A DNA stretch of 64,000 bases from Anisus vortex (GCA_949126835.1 OX421500.1:15612181-15676180); one strand, 5' to 3'. Positions 45,148-57,042 are shown, numbered from the stretch's first letter. Program-made: numbers and translations. Notes: generated from the sequence alone by a model not told the origin.

Positions 45148-45834
45148 GCTGCATTATTGAAAAAACAACAAAACTTGAATCTTTAAACAATATGGACGGT
45201 GTGAAGAAGTGGGCAATGGGGAAGAGAGGTGAGAAAGGCTATTACAGAAAACAAGGAACCTGGGCAATCAGACATATTTCCTCCCACCCCTCCCCTCAAT
45301 CACTCCTTTTACCCGAAACGGTTAACTTACGACTCGAAATTATGTGCCAGGTAAATGACCGAACGCGAAGCCCAAATCGACGTAGCACTGATGTGCCAGA
45401 GTGGCATTTCGGGAATTCCCTATCCGCCGCAGACGTCTGCAAGAGACATTTTGTTTTTCTATGCAATTTTCGAAATTGCACTCGTCTGCCTTCTGTTAGT
45501 CTCACTTGTTTTGTTAGTCTCCCCTTGTTTAGTTATAGTGATACAAAAAATATGTATAATAGCTGTTTGTTCCATAATGTTACTTTATAAAAAAAACAAT
45601 AAAATGTTGGTTTCAGTTGTTTTTTCTTTGTTGTTTTGTGTTTGTTTGTCAAAAAGATGCATTACTTACTTATTTATTACTTACTTGTACTGTTAAAGTC
45701 GCATTTTATTTTTCTTTTCTCTTTCCTAGTTGAGCATTGGCCAAAAATGTACTTTTAATCTAACACGTTAATTTTCTTTTTAAAAATTAGGTTGAATTTG
45801 TGATATATCAGGCGAAAAATGTGTAATGCCATCA
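45148..45834. other. Intergenic, open frame without support
   Basis: A 148-residue frame (45144-45590) starts inside the LINE tail and has no recognisable domain, so I do not call it a gene. Confidence 0.4.
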
Positions 45835-45839
45835 TTATA

Positions 45840-46023
45840 TCTCGTATACTACAAGTTGACCCAAGAGTTGTCTCCAAGAGTGACCTGTTCTCTTGACATC
45901 GTCGTCCAGGTCACAGCGCCAGCTATTTCGGGGTCGGCCTCTCTTCCTCTTCCCTTGGGGGTTCCATGATAGGTCTACTACTGTCGAGTGATTAGAACCC
46001 GATCTTTGGCGTGTATGCCCCAA
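45840..46023 (-). mobile_element. Fragment of a LINE polyprotein C-terminus
   Basis: The minus strand encodes WNPQGKRKRGRPRNSWRCDL, DDDVKRTGHSWRQLLGQL. This is the well-known C-terminal block (WNPQGKRxRGRPxxSWRRxL) of endonuclease-reverse transcriptase LINEs. Both ends are truncated. Confidence 0.78.
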
Positions 46024-46440
46024 CCATCTTAATCTTTATTTTTTATTACAGTTAAGTTGTGTTTCCCTGCCAGAATCACAATTGGAGAAATAAGACACTT
46101 TAGGTGTAAGAGAATAAGAAAAAAGTCAAGACAACGAGACAGAGTGGAGAAAAAGTAGAAGGAGAGAAAGATAGTAAACGAAGAAAGGATTCTGCACACA
46201 ATTGTAATGATATATAGCTGTCTTTTTTTTTGTACGGTCATCCGTTACCATATCACCAAGCCATTCCGAAATCTTCCCCTTCCTACACCCCTACCAGAAA
46301 CGCCCTTACACCGGCACCATAGAAGGACACCCCACACAGATGTCAAGAATAACGTAAAGCAATCCCCCACCCCCTTCGCACCCCCCCCCCCCCTAAAAAA
46401 ATATATTACTTGGAGACTATGGAGGAAACGTGGAGCTTTT

Positions 46441-46457
46441 TGCCGGCAGGTGGCGCT
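46441..46457 (+). promoter_or_regulatory. CTCF-like motif
   Basis: TGCCGGCAGGTGGCGCTG closely follows the bilaterian CTCF core (CCASYAGRKGGCGC). ETS-like AGGAAGAG and ACTTCCTG lie within 40 bp. This is sequence match only; occupancy is unknown. Confidence 0.35.
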
Positions 46458-46919
46458 GTAACAGGAAGAGAAAACTACTTCCTGTGGCGTCTTGGCCTTT
46501 TTTTTTTTGTTTTATATCTTCAGGGCCCATAATCCTTTTCTTCCCTTCTTTCAACGACCAGGATTATTGTCTACGGAGTTGTCTCCCACGTCGCTATAAC
46601 CAACAGCTGGCAATAAAACATTAATTTATCTCCCTTGTTGTGTCTTCTTCTGGATTTCTGGGATTGAATTCCTTTAGCGGAGATCCCCGTAGGAAGTACC
46701 TTTGGATACGATTGGGGGGGGGGGGGGGAGGGCCGGGTAGAAGATATATTGGAAACAGAATAATAGTCGCAGTGCTTAGTGTGCGTGTGTGTTTGTGTTT
46801 AAATTCTGATTTAAGCGCTTAACACAAAGGCGGTCCAATTGCTTGTTGTGTGGTGACTTGGTGACTCTGTAAGCCTAGATGGAGGTGACGAAAAGGTGAT
46901 GGATTTTATAGTGCAGGAA

Positions 46920-47190
46920 TCGGATTTCTTATTCAGGCCGTATCTTCAAACAAAAATTCATCTGCAGCTCAAGGTACCAAGCGTAAAAAGAGAAACATTT
47001 GCAGCTCGCTCCTACAGGGTCGTAGCATCTCTGTGTTGGAATGAACTTCCGAACACAATTAAACAAGCTGACAATATAGACATTTTAAAAACAAAATTAA
47101 AAACAATTTTTTCGATTTATTTTAATAACATATGGTAAATGTAAAGCGCATTCGAAGACTTTGTTATGAATAGCGCTATATAAGCTTAGA
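46920..47190 (+). mobile_element. L2-like LINE 3' fragment
   Basis: Encodes VPSVKRETFAARSYRVVASL, CWNELPNTIKQA and LKTKLKTIFSIYF, then stop: an L2/CR1 C-terminus. It is followed by AAGCGCATTCGAAGAC and a TAGCGCTATATAAGC tail. Confidence 0.8.
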
Positions 47191-47369
47191 TATGTAATTT
47201 GTAATTTGTTTTATATAGATTAGGTAGATAGATAAGGATATAATTGATTGTATAATTAATTGATTGATTCATTCATTCTTTCATTTTCTTTCTTTCAGTC
47301 ATATATTATTATGATAAAAAGAGGAAAAGTACATAGTATGAAGATCGACGGATAGATGCAGATTGATAA

Positions 47370-47574
47370 CTATATTCATAGATATATATATAGATAGATA
47401 CAAGGATATATCACATTATGTTTGATAGATAGATACCTAGATAGATTAAATGATGGGCATAGAGATACATAGATAGTCAGATTACATTATATTCGATCCA
47501 GACAAAATTATAGATAGAAGATAGATAGGACTTCATATAGAAAGATTGATAGAAAAATTGATAGACAGACAGAC

Positions 47575-47608
<34 letters not shown>

Positions 47609-48125
47609 ATAAAAAAAAAGAGATTTGATAGATAGATAGGTTAAATAGGTTAGATAGACAGATAGACATATAGACCGATAGACAGATAGACAGATAGACA
47701 GATAGACAGATAGACAGATAGACAGATAGACAGATAGACAGATAGACAGATAGACAGATAGACAGATAGACAGATAGACAGATAGACAGATAGACAGATA
47801 GACAGATAGACAGATAGACAGATAGACAGATAGACAGATAGACAGATAGACAGATAGACAGATAGACAGATAGACAGATAGACAGATAGACAGATAGACA
47901 GATAGACAGATAGACAGATAGACAGATAGACAGATAGACAGATAGACAGATAGACAGATAGACAGATAGACGGATAGACAGATAGACAGATAGACAGATA
48001 GACAGATAGACATGTAGACAGATAGACAGGTAGACAGGTAGACAGATAGATAGATAGACATGTAGACAGATAGACAGATAGACAGATAGACAGATAGACA
48101 GATAGACCGATAGATAGATAGATTA
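47370..48125. repeat. (GATA)/(GACA) microsatellite, about 550 bp of near-perfect GACAGATA
   Basis: From 47678 to 48110 the octamer GACAGATA is nearly uninterrupted; the flanks are GATA-rich. The 194-residue minus-strand frame (LSVYLSIC repeats) is translated repeat. Confidence 0.97.
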
Positions 48126-49046
48126 GAATGATAGTTTAGATACTGACAGCTAGAGAGATTGATGAATTAGTAATTAAAAAATCTTGGGAATCTTTGCAAT
48201 GAACTTTGTAACTTTATACTTTTAAAAAAAATTGACCTTTGACCCGCACAAAGAAAACAGTATCACTGAAATCGATACTAGATTTACAATTAGACTTGGA
48301 TTTTAACAGAAAATCTCTAAAAAAGCCACCGAGGCTGTCAGTCTTAATGAAATGAAATGAAGTGTAATTAGTCCAATAGTGCTGGTCTGTGCCTGTATGC
48401 TGGTTTCAGAACAAAGGCGTTTCCATGACAATCTCGCCCAAAATGCCCCCCCCCCTCAACTTCCAGTCCCCGCATTGTGATTTGTAGCACCGAAAAATAT
48501 GACGTCCTCCATCAGAGAGTTAATTAATGATATGGAATATGAAAGCTAACCAAGGACAACATTGGGGAGTCACGTACGGCAATAAATTTGAGAACCCTTT
48601 GAATTATAAACCGAGTCCTCCATGCTTTTGAATAATTAAAACTTCCTAAAGTCTAAATAAAAGATGAGGCCTTTTTGTTTTCTATAGCAAACTATTCTCA
48701 TGATTATTGAAAGTGGACGACATTGAATCAGAACACATCTTGGTAAATTTTTTCACAATAATCCGCTCAAATTTTTGGGGAACATCTTTCTTCCACCCTC
48801 TCCTTTTTTTCTGGTTGTTGGATCACGTTGGATCACGTTGGCAGGGGCCGTGGAGACATGGAGTATCACAAGCAAGCGTGATTTTTGGTCCAAACTGTAA
48901 TATTGAAATGCAATGGGATTTTTTTTTTATATTAGTAGCATAAAGCAGAAGGTTTTTGTTTTCATTTTTTTTACATAATATGATTATTTTTATACATCTA
49001 ATTCGTAACCAATTAACAGTTTGTATAGGCTCTATTTACATATTTG
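48126..49046. other. Intergenic, no supported gene
   Basis: AT-rich with a poly-C tract near 48448 and a short GTTGGATCAC duplication at 48822-48842. Confidence 0.45.
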
Positions 49047-49575
49047 TCACGGTGGCCGTGCGGCAGTGCGTTCAGCTGGCGTATCGAAGGTCCTGGTTAC
49101 GAATTCTGGTGCAGGCTAGGCTTTTTTCTCGGGTCTGGTGGGTGTCCATGAGTCTACCCAGCTCTGATTGGTACCTGACCTTAGTTTGGGGTAAGGCTGC
49201 CGCTATTCGGACCCAGTTCCCATTAGCATGAAATGGCTATTCGAACCCGGCTTCAGTCAGAATTCCTTAAAACTCATTAAAAAAACATAAAAAATGAGGG
49301 AAATAAACACAAAATATAGTTGTTTTACCATAGGCCTATATATTATAAGAAGTAGCACAGAAAACACCAAATCTATCCCTATCCTTTAAAACCTAACCGA
49401 TACTAACTATTACCAAAAATACTACAATGCCATCCCTAACCTATATAAACTAACCGATACTAACTATTTATCACTAAGTCTATCGGGTCCGAATAGCCAC
49501 TTCGTTGGGGTAAAGTAACGCTGCTTCACAGGACCTATGGATCAATTTGGTCTGACGAGTACTTTACTTTTACTT
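49047..49575 (+). mobile_element. SINE-B copy interrupted by a MITE
   Basis: The head CACGGTGGCCGTGCGGCAGT, B-box region ACGAATTCTGGTGC and body run to 49194. The SINE resumes at 49505 (TTGGGGTAAAGTAACGCTGC) and ends near TCTGACGAGTACTTTACTTT. The TTGGGGTAA at the junction is duplicated on both sides of the insert. Confidence 0.85.
49195..49504 (-). mobile_element. Small inverted-repeat element inside SINE-B, 9-bp duplication
   Basis: Termini contain GCTATTCGGACCC and its inverse GGGTCCGAATAGC. Direct repeats TTGGGGTAA (49186-49194; 49505-49513) flank it. The interior, reversed, matches the core of the MITE at 34656-34887 (GTTAGTATCGGTTAG twice), but the termini differ from that copy. Confidence 0.72.
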
Positions 49576-51552
49576 TATATTTAGGCCTAAAAATAAATAG
49601 CCTATAAGAGATGTGTGTTTCAGCACAATTGTCTGAGACTATCACTATAGGCTTGTATGCTTACGGGCTGTGGCTTAAAGCGGGTTTCAAGGAGGACAAA
49701 ACGTCTTTTAGTGCTGGAACACGGTGTTGTAAAGTCCAGGCCGACAATCTTCTATATCTGCAACCCGGTAATGTTCGTAGACCAATACCATGACACAACC
49801 CGCCCTCTATAGTTGTACAATTCTCTGTTTGGTGAATGATAATACATTGATACAAATTGAAATTTTTTTTTTTTTAATCTTCTTAAGAATTGTGCTATAA
49901 AATGAGTTGATATCTTGCATTGTTGAGAAATAAAATGCCATCCTATTCGTTTTCGTGTTAAAACTAGGCTGTGACTATTTTTTTATTACTTTTTTGGAAC
50001 TTCATTGGCCTTAATTAAATCCATACAGAGTATATCTTAGTACTCGCCATGTTAGTGTGTACGTAACGTTGATCCTGGTATTGTTCTGGCCACACTATTT
50101 CCTGATCAACTCTAATTCCCATTCTACATAAACCGTAAACCATTGTGTTTTATTACTAGAAACTTTCAAAGTTTCATGACATGAGACTTGTGGAAAACAG
50201 CTATCCACACGGACAAATTGCCGGGTGTAATGACGGTTGATGACTCGTAGAGGCTAACTGCACTTTAAATGCAAATAGTAATGAACAAGACAGCTCGCAG
50301 CTAATATTCATTAGCCAGGTCGCGTGTGTATTTCCGGTTCACCGAGTGCATTCTGGAACTTCTCCTTAAATATTACAATTATTCTAACCACCTCCTCACT
50401 CTCTCACTCTTCCTCATTATTTCTCTCTCTCTTTATTGTATTTTCTTCCTCCCCCCTTTCTCTCTGAGTCTCTCCCCCATCTTTCTCTTTCTCTCTTTCT
50501 TCCCTTGGCATTCTCACCTCTCGCCTCAGCCTCGTTTAGTATTTCGTGCCTCCACGCGCCCTCGTCGTGTGCAGCCATGATGAAGAGGTGCTAAAAAATG
50601 AAATGCAGTCCTCCAAGTCACGTGTCCAGATGGTCAATGTTTGACCCCCCAAGGGCAAGTCAAGACACACAACCCCCCCCCCCCCATCCCTTACCCCTAA
50701 AATAAAATGCATTCTCGCTCGGGATTTTAAAAAAAAACGATACAGGAGCCGCGCGCTCACACACATTGATTGTTCTTTATTCAAGGGGACAGAACTTGTC
50801 TTTGTCCCCATTTACCCTTTGCCGATAGTCTCCCCCTTTAACTTGACGTGATGTTATTATCTCCCTTTGTCTCACACTTAATTGTAACCGGTTCTGGAAT
50901 CTGGGGGGTGAATTGCTTCAATGACTTGAGGCACACACGCTTGAGTGTGTGCGTATGTGTGTGAGTGTGAGTGTGTGTGAGTCAATGTAGGTGTATGTTC
51001 ATCTTACCTTTTACATAACAGTCAATCCTTCTATACTTAAAAGACACTAAACCCCATCGAATTGAATGCTGGGTCTATTCGTCCCTTTGTGTGAGCCTTG
51101 TATATTTAATCTAAGATTTAGCGTAGTGCAAAAAAAGTATCAGAAGAGATCAATGGAAAGTGGGTTTTGACCAGTAAATCCAGTCTAAAGCTATCCAACT
51201 TACGGTAATCAAGCTGGATGTGCTTTTGAGTTTAGCTCTGGATGATAAGTTTAGTATTAGTTTAGTTTTATGATAAGTTCTTTTTTTTTCTGGAATAGTT
51301 TGGGAAACCCTTTCCATTCCTAACCAGTTCAGATTAGCAAAGGTGTCAAAAAATTGCAAGGAATACCCAAAGTTCGTGTTATTTAGGGGTGAGATTAGAC
51401 AAATACCAGAGGCGGATGTGGTGATCAATACAACAATTGAATAAGACCAAGCTCTTTGATTTTAACCGTTCAATAATTAATTTTCAAATGAACAAATCAT
51501 ATCAAAATAAAGTAAAACCCAAAATTTACTCAACAAATTGTTTACCAAATAT
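49576..51552. other. Intergenic, simple repeats only
   Basis: CT-rich 50395-50520, a poly-C tract near 50677, a GT/GTGA-rich stretch at 50940-50980. Open frames have no recognisable domain. Confidence 0.45.
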
Positions 51553-51787
51553 AAGTAAGTAAAATACTCCATTGGAACCAATTGATCCGTAGGGCCGATG
51601 TAGCAGCGTTAACAGTTTCTGTGGTCACGGTATACTAGGTAATTTACCCCAACTAAGGTCAGGTACCCATCAGAGCTGGGTAGACTCAGGAACATCCTCT
51701 AGACCCGGGGAAAATCCAAGCCTGCACCAGGATTCGAACCCAGGACCTTTGCTACGCCAGCCAAACGCGCTGCCGCACGGCCACCAT
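51553..51787 (-). mobile_element. SINE-B copy (minus)
   Basis: TACCCCAACTAAGGTCAGGT, AGGATTCGAACCCAGGAC and the head complement GCACGGCCACC at the high-coordinate end. Confidence 0.85.
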
Positions 51788-51837
51788 CCCCACCCAAAAA
51801 AACAACAACTTATCACATAATATTGTATTGATGAGCA

Positions 51838-51998
51838 AAATGTCTGGAGGGTCTAATGAGTTTACCCAGCTCTGATGGGGTACTTGACATTATTTGGGGC
51901 ACTGTGCTGACCATACAACATCAATGTTTGCCATGAAGAGGAAAAGTATTGAACGCTGCTTCACTAGCCCTCTGAATGAGTTTGTCTGAGAGAGCTAT
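51838..51998 (+). mobile_element. SINE-B 3' part, decayed
   Basis: TTTACCCAGCTCTGATGGGG, GACATTATTTGGGGCA and GAACGCTGCTTCACTAGCCC follow the SINE-B body on the + strand. The tRNA-like head is missing. It lies back to back with the minus copy just upstream. Confidence 0.7.
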
Positions 51999-52009
51999 TT
52001 AGATAGATA

Positions 52010-52911
52010 GTTATAAACTTCTTAATTAAATGGACAAACAATTAATGGAGGAAACGTTTATTGACGTTTATTGACAACTGTTGAACGTAAATTTTTTAAA
52101 TCCTCTAATAATTAAATCTTGTAATAAATACCAGAAAGTTGTATTTATATAAATAAATAATAATTAGTCAGTAATATTTGTTATATTACAAAACATAGCT
52201 TGTTTGGCATCACTATAGAATCATAATATAAATGTGAATACGTTTTTTTTAATTATAGGAAGGTAATTAACCCGTTTTTTTTGCTCTTATGTTTCTTTTT
52301 TTTTTTGGTTTCTTTTATAAAAAATAAATAGTTTACAGTATATAACTTTGAAGTGATCAAACTGTAAAAAGTGTTTGAAAATTACATAAATATTATATTA
52401 CTAAAAAACGAATATGTATATTTTTAAACACGACGTTAACTACCCAGATTGTATGATTAATTCTTATCTATTCCGCATATTATATTGTTAATTTATTAAA
52501 CGTCTGGCTAAAACACGTTAAAGAATATCTCAGTTAAACTGAGATCTAATACATGTATAATAAATATTAATAGATCCTCAACTTTACTAACAAATGATAA
52601 TGTTTAGACAATAATTACCATATATGTGAAAAAATAGCAATACATTATTGACTTTGATATAAATGCACATAAAAAAGGATGATAATCACTAACACGTTAA
52701 TGTTGTATGAGGCCTAAGTATAAAACACTTTAATTTTTTTTCTCTAGAAATCTCCGTTGCTTTTGACTTTGGTCTTCTTTGGAGTTAAATTAATGGTCCC
52801 ATAAAAAGAATTGTTCAAAAGTATAGTAGCCTGACTTTTCCGATGTTGGTACGCTGAATGATTTAGAAATCCTAGTTTGGCACACTGTTTGCAAAAGGTT
52901 GCCGACCCCTG
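52010..52911 (+). mobile_element. hAT family G copy C, 5'-truncated
   Basis: The right terminus GGTTGCCGACCCCTG at 52897-52911 and the body (TTAATTATAGGAAGGTAATT at ~52248; AACTGAGATC at ~52536) match copies A, B and E. It begins abruptly near 52010 with no left terminus. Confidence 0.78.
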
Positions 52912-53191
52912 GTCTATTTCATTGAGCTATGTCACTTTTAAATTGGAGAAAATGCAGGCTCTTATTTATAGATAAGTGCACCTCAGTAAGTTGGCCGATT
53001 TGTCCCGGAAATACTTTAAATGAAATATTTACTTTATGATCTTGTTTTAAATACGTTTAATAAATATCGTGATATAGAACTTATTACTATTAAGTAAATG
53101 TCACTGAGCTATCCAAATTAAATACATATTTAATAATTTCAGTACAAGCAGTACGAGAGTTTTTTCATAAAATGTATGTTCAATGTAAAAT

Positions 53192-53911
53192 CATAGACTA
53201 TAATATACATGGACCGCTTGCTTTAGTTTTTTATGCTATTATCTTCTGTTTTTTTGCAATTCCCGATTCTAAATGAAGTAATTGTAATACAAGTTCCGTT
53301 TTTATTAAATCGCATTTTTTTCGACTCTAAATGAATACTTGTAGGCCTATTAATATATCATTGACTATAATAAGATGGACCGCCTGCTCTATTTTTAGAG
53401 CTTATTTTCTTTTTTCCGTGTGCACACAACACTGATCTATAAATGTTTCCGACCTGTACTACTTTCGATTTTAATTTTTCATTGAGAAAATCATGGAACT
53501 TGTATATCAATAACTTTATTTCCGGAATAGCAATTACGTTATTTAGAATCGGGAATTCCGATCATCAGTGTTTCAAGTCATCATATAGCAGAAATACCAT
53601 AGACTATAATATACACCGAACATGAGTCTAACAGATAAACCCCATACTTCTTCAATAAGTAATTATTTAATATGAACATTTACCTCCAGTATGCCTTTCA
53701 ATTCATCAACAAAAACTTCCTCATCCATAGCGTCCATATCCTAGTCATAGATTGACGCACAAAATTTCTAAAAAAATGGTGCGATTCAATAAAAAGGAAT
53801 TTGTATTACAATTACTTCATTTAGAATCGGGAATTCCGAAATAAGCAGTCTTTCGAGTCATTATATAGCAGAAAAACTAAAGCAAGCGGTCCATGTATAT
53901 TATAGTCTATG
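53192..53911. mobile_element. Foldback element with 40-bp perfect inverted ends and 7-bp target duplication
   Basis: Both ends begin CATAGACTATAATATACATG and stay identical for 40 bp; similarity then continues with gaps over about 130 bp (shared GAATTCCCGATTCTAAAT/ATTTAGAATCGGGAATTCC blocks). Flanked by GTAAAAT (53185-53191, 53912-53918). The centre holds two further, shorter arms of the same module (starting ~53361 and ending ~53618), so four module copies form a nested palindrome. No ORF. Confidence 0.82.
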
Positions 53912-53918
53912 GTAAAAT

Positions 53919-55200
53919 AGTTCATTTCCATCAAATTTCATTGACGCATTTCCAGAAAGTGTTGAAATTGTATGTTTTTCCGGGTCAAATCGGCTTTCTT
54001 ACTGGGGCTCACTAATCTCTATATAATAAGAGTCTGCATTCGCTATTCGTTTTTATGCTTTATAACTCAGTGGTTTAATTCATAATAATATTTAAAAAAA
54101 ATTAATTCTTCACTAATTCACTCTTGTCACGCGACTCAATGCGCCATTTAAACATCAGGTCAAGTCTTGTCCATACGAAGTAGACTTTTGCATTTTTTTC
54201 TATTATTGCCACCAAAATTTCTACATGACTAATAGTAAACTCTTCAAGGATTCTGAAATCCAACTGTATCCCTTACTTCAAAGCATCAAAATACACACAC
54301 ACACACACACAAACACTCCTCCATCTACTCCTAACTGATAAGAGTCAAGTCATCTTCTTTTGAGACTTGCATATATTTCTGTCATCTCAATAACGATAAC
54401 GATAATAAAATCACAGGGAACAGTTAATAATGCAGTGCAACCACGCAGGAAATTTCAATTTAAATTCCAACAAGAAAGTTACAATGTTTTTTGTTGTTGC
54501 TTTTTTTAAAGAATGGGGCGATGCTCTTGTTATAATAATTCCTATTATTTCTTGACGAAAGAGAAAGAAAGAGACAGAAGAAACAATACAAGAAGAAACG
54601 AAAAGAAAAAAATAGAAAAGGAAGAACAGAAGAAGAAAAAAATCAATATGAAATTTTCCATAACGAAAGAAAAAAAATATTAGAAAAATAAAATGGCGAG
54701 TTATGATAATGGTTGAAATTATAAATTCATGACGTCACCTCATTAGAGAAGATTTCATGTTTCTAGTTTTTGCATAATGAAGCAAGGGAGATAATTATAC
54801 CGGACATAATGGGGGTTGTAGTTGAGCTGTTTGTGGTCGTGTTTTTATTTCAAAGAGAAAAATTGCACTTTATAAACCACCAGCAATGGAAATGAGCAAT
54901 TTTATTGATAGCTGAATGAAGAACATCTTTGCGTGAAATTGCCATTTTGAAGAGATTCTGGTGCACAATATGTTGTGGTGTGGAGTTCAATAAATCGGTA
55001 CTTAAACGCTAGTGTTTAATGTTGAGTTTAGTGGTTTGTCTTAATTGATAATTCTATAACCAGTTTGATGTTTGAATTTTGAGAAGCGGTAAGGGAAACT
55101 TAGCTGGGTGCTAAATGTTGGAATCTATAAGAGAAAGAGCCAAAAAATGATTGCCTGCCGCATTATGCAACACAAAAAAAAAATTATTGTAAACTAACAT
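53919..55200. other. Intergenic; possible Helitron-like 5' start at 54018
   Basis: TCTCTATATAATAAGAGTCT resembles Helitron 5' ends, but no 3' end is paired. A CA tract at 54294 and a purine-rich block at 54555-54690. No gene. Confidence 0.3.
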
Positions 55201-55222
55201 TCTGCTCATTTATGTTTTATAG

Positions 55223-55540
55223 TTGCCACGGCTGATCAAATATATCCAACACAAAATGTGCATGACAAATAGAAGAGGGCCAAAACAAACGAATCTTGGA
55301 CCGATGGTTCGAGTATTTTTTTTTTCAGAGGCCGCATATCTCAAAAAAAGTTTGTGCCATTTGAGGAAGGCACATTCTAGTTCAGATATGAAAGAATCTG
55401 AACTTCTATACCAAGCTATGCTCAGACTTTTGTTACCCGAAGTGCAAGCTTTAAACAAGAAGTATCATGGAACCGAATTTAAGTTTACCTTTACCACACT
55501 ACTGAAGGCCCGAGAGATAAAGACACAAAGCTCTAAGGCA
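55223..55540 (+). CDS. Unidentified open segment, possible exon(s) of an unrecognised gene
   Basis: The + frame reads SEAAYLKKSLCHLRKAHSSS, then DMKESELLYQAMLRLLLPEV and KYHGTEFKFTFTTLLKAREI. The composition is normal protein-like and amphipathic helical, unlike the repeat-derived frames around it. A strong acceptor-like T10-CAG ends at ~55328, just before GAGGCCGCATATC, and TTTTATAG lies before 55223. I do not recognise the family. The open frame runs on into a hAT miniature (from 55539), which would supply the last ~42 residues; the natural end is therefore unknown. It may be a host exon or part of an unrecognised element. Confidence 0.3.
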
Positions 55541-55757
55541 GAGGTCGGCAACCTACGACACGCGTTTGCTGACCTGGCACGCAGAGCCATTTACATTGGC
55601 ACGTGGAAGATCCCCAAAAAAATGCAATTATTATTCAATTCTTTTCTACGAGAAATTGAGTGCTAGAGCTAGAGATACATTTTAAGCTTTTGGCACGCGG
55701 AATGATTTAGAAATTCTACTTTGGCTCACTATTATCAAAATGTTACCGACCCACTGC
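55539..55757 (+). mobile_element. hAT family G miniature (219 bp), copy D
   Basis: Left end CAGAGGTCGGCAACC with TGGCACGCAGAG, right end GTTACCGACCCACTG with TTTGGCTCACTATTATC. It is an internally deleted derivative of the family at 39967-41763. Flanking octamers CTCTAAGG and CTCTTGTT share only their first half, so the target duplication is decayed or absent. Confidence 0.72.
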
Positions 55758-56335
55758 TCTTGTTACAGTAATCGTGGTACACTAGGAATTTTGCACCAGG
55801 CCAAGCAAACACACACACAAATATTCTTTTGGTGTCAGAAATATAATTACAAAACTCTTTAATGTCTTCACCGAAGGCCGATTTATTTCCGGTTATCTGG
55901 ACAACTCAATTGTGTTCCTTTGCATCTTCCATGTTTGAACAAGGCAAGATCTACAAGCCTGGAGTAAGGGGTGAGATGGGAGAATGGGTAGTATGGGGTT
56001 TGCTTGCTTTGCGGGGTTGGGTGAGGCGTCTCTTTTTTTTATTTAGTGCGTTGGCTATGGAAGGATTTTCATTGACCAAGGCCCAAATGTTTTTAATTAA
56101 ATTACTCCACTTAAACAATGAAATCTGAGACGCCAGTTGCACAGTAGTGGGTGGGTCTGACTTGGGGGTGGGGGTGATAGGGGGGGGGCAAGAGTGCTGT
56201 GGAAAGGCAGTGTGTTCAGATTATTTTGTGCGAATGAGGGATGGTTTTGGACGATTAAACAAACCAATCAAGAATGTTGGCCAAATTGCTAAACACGTTA
56301 ACTTCGCACACACATTCACAAACACGGACAAAAAA
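55758..56335. other. Intergenic, no supported gene
   Basis: An 88-residue frame at 55862-56128 has no recognisable domain; G tracts occur at ~56160-56190. Confidence 0.4.
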
Positions 56336-56590
56336 AAGTAAAGTTTCCTTCGGACTAAACTGATCATAGGGCTAGTGAAGCAGCGTTTACCAGTTTCCGT
56401 GGTCACTGCATACGAGGGGATGTGTGGTCAGCACAATTCCCAGCCGCCTTTATTTTACCCCAACTAGTGTCAGGTACCCATCAGAGCTGGGTAGACTCAG
56501 GGGCATCCTTAAGTTTCGGGAAAAGATACTAGCCTATACCAGGATTCGAACCCAGAACCTTCGGATCGCCAGTCAAACGCGCTAACCCTC
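56336..56590 (-). mobile_element. SINE-B copy (minus)
   Basis: TTCGGACTAAACTGATCATA, CCCCAACTAGTGTCAGGTAC and the complement of the head B box GGATTCGAACCCAG and CTTCGGATCGCCAGTC. One of the better preserved copies. Confidence 0.87.
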
Positions 56591-56870
56591 ATCATATACA
56601 TAATGCAGGCTGCTTACACATGCCACGTGACCTCATTCAATTCTACCCCGTTCATTCCAAACACATCGTGTTATTTTGTGTTTTCTCCCCAGTGTTCTCT
56701 ATTCTCTTGGGAATATTTTGAAAACTTTTAATACTTGCTTCCTAAAATTTAATCAACCTTCTATTTCATTGAGATCGTACATATAATAATTGTCCAGACA
56801 TATTTTAGACCTAGATCTATATTTGAAACTTTTATTTCAGATCTGTACTTGAGACTTGAAGAGAATACAA

Positions 56871-57042
56871 ATAATGATTATTTATATAGCGCTTCTATCT
56901 ATGTTAGTCTAGAATCTAGAAGATTATTATGTCCACTAGGGCCAAAACTTCTGCAGGGCGGCAGGGATTAGTCGGAAGCAGGACTCGAACTCGAGCCGTT
57001 TTGTTGACAGTTCGGTGAACTAACCACTGGACCAGCCGGCCT
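56871..57042 (-). mobile_element. SINE-A copy 3, with an L2-like tail
   Basis: The minus strand reads AGGCCGGCTGGTCCAGTGGT, B box GTTCGAGTCC, and the SINE-A body to ACATAATAATCTTCTAG. The 3' end then differs from copies 1 and 2, reading TAGATAGAAGCGCTATATAA plus ATAATCATT, as in L2-like LINE tails. The B box is closer to the tRNA consensus than in copies 1 and 2. Confidence 0.85.

Noticed and set aside
45144..45696. Open frames of 148 and 113 residues on the + strand
   Set aside because: The first starts within a LINE tail, and neither shows a domain or splice context.
47477..48061. 194-residue serine/leucine/tyrosine/cysteine-repeat protein on the minus strand
   Set aside because: Translated GACAGATA microsatellite.
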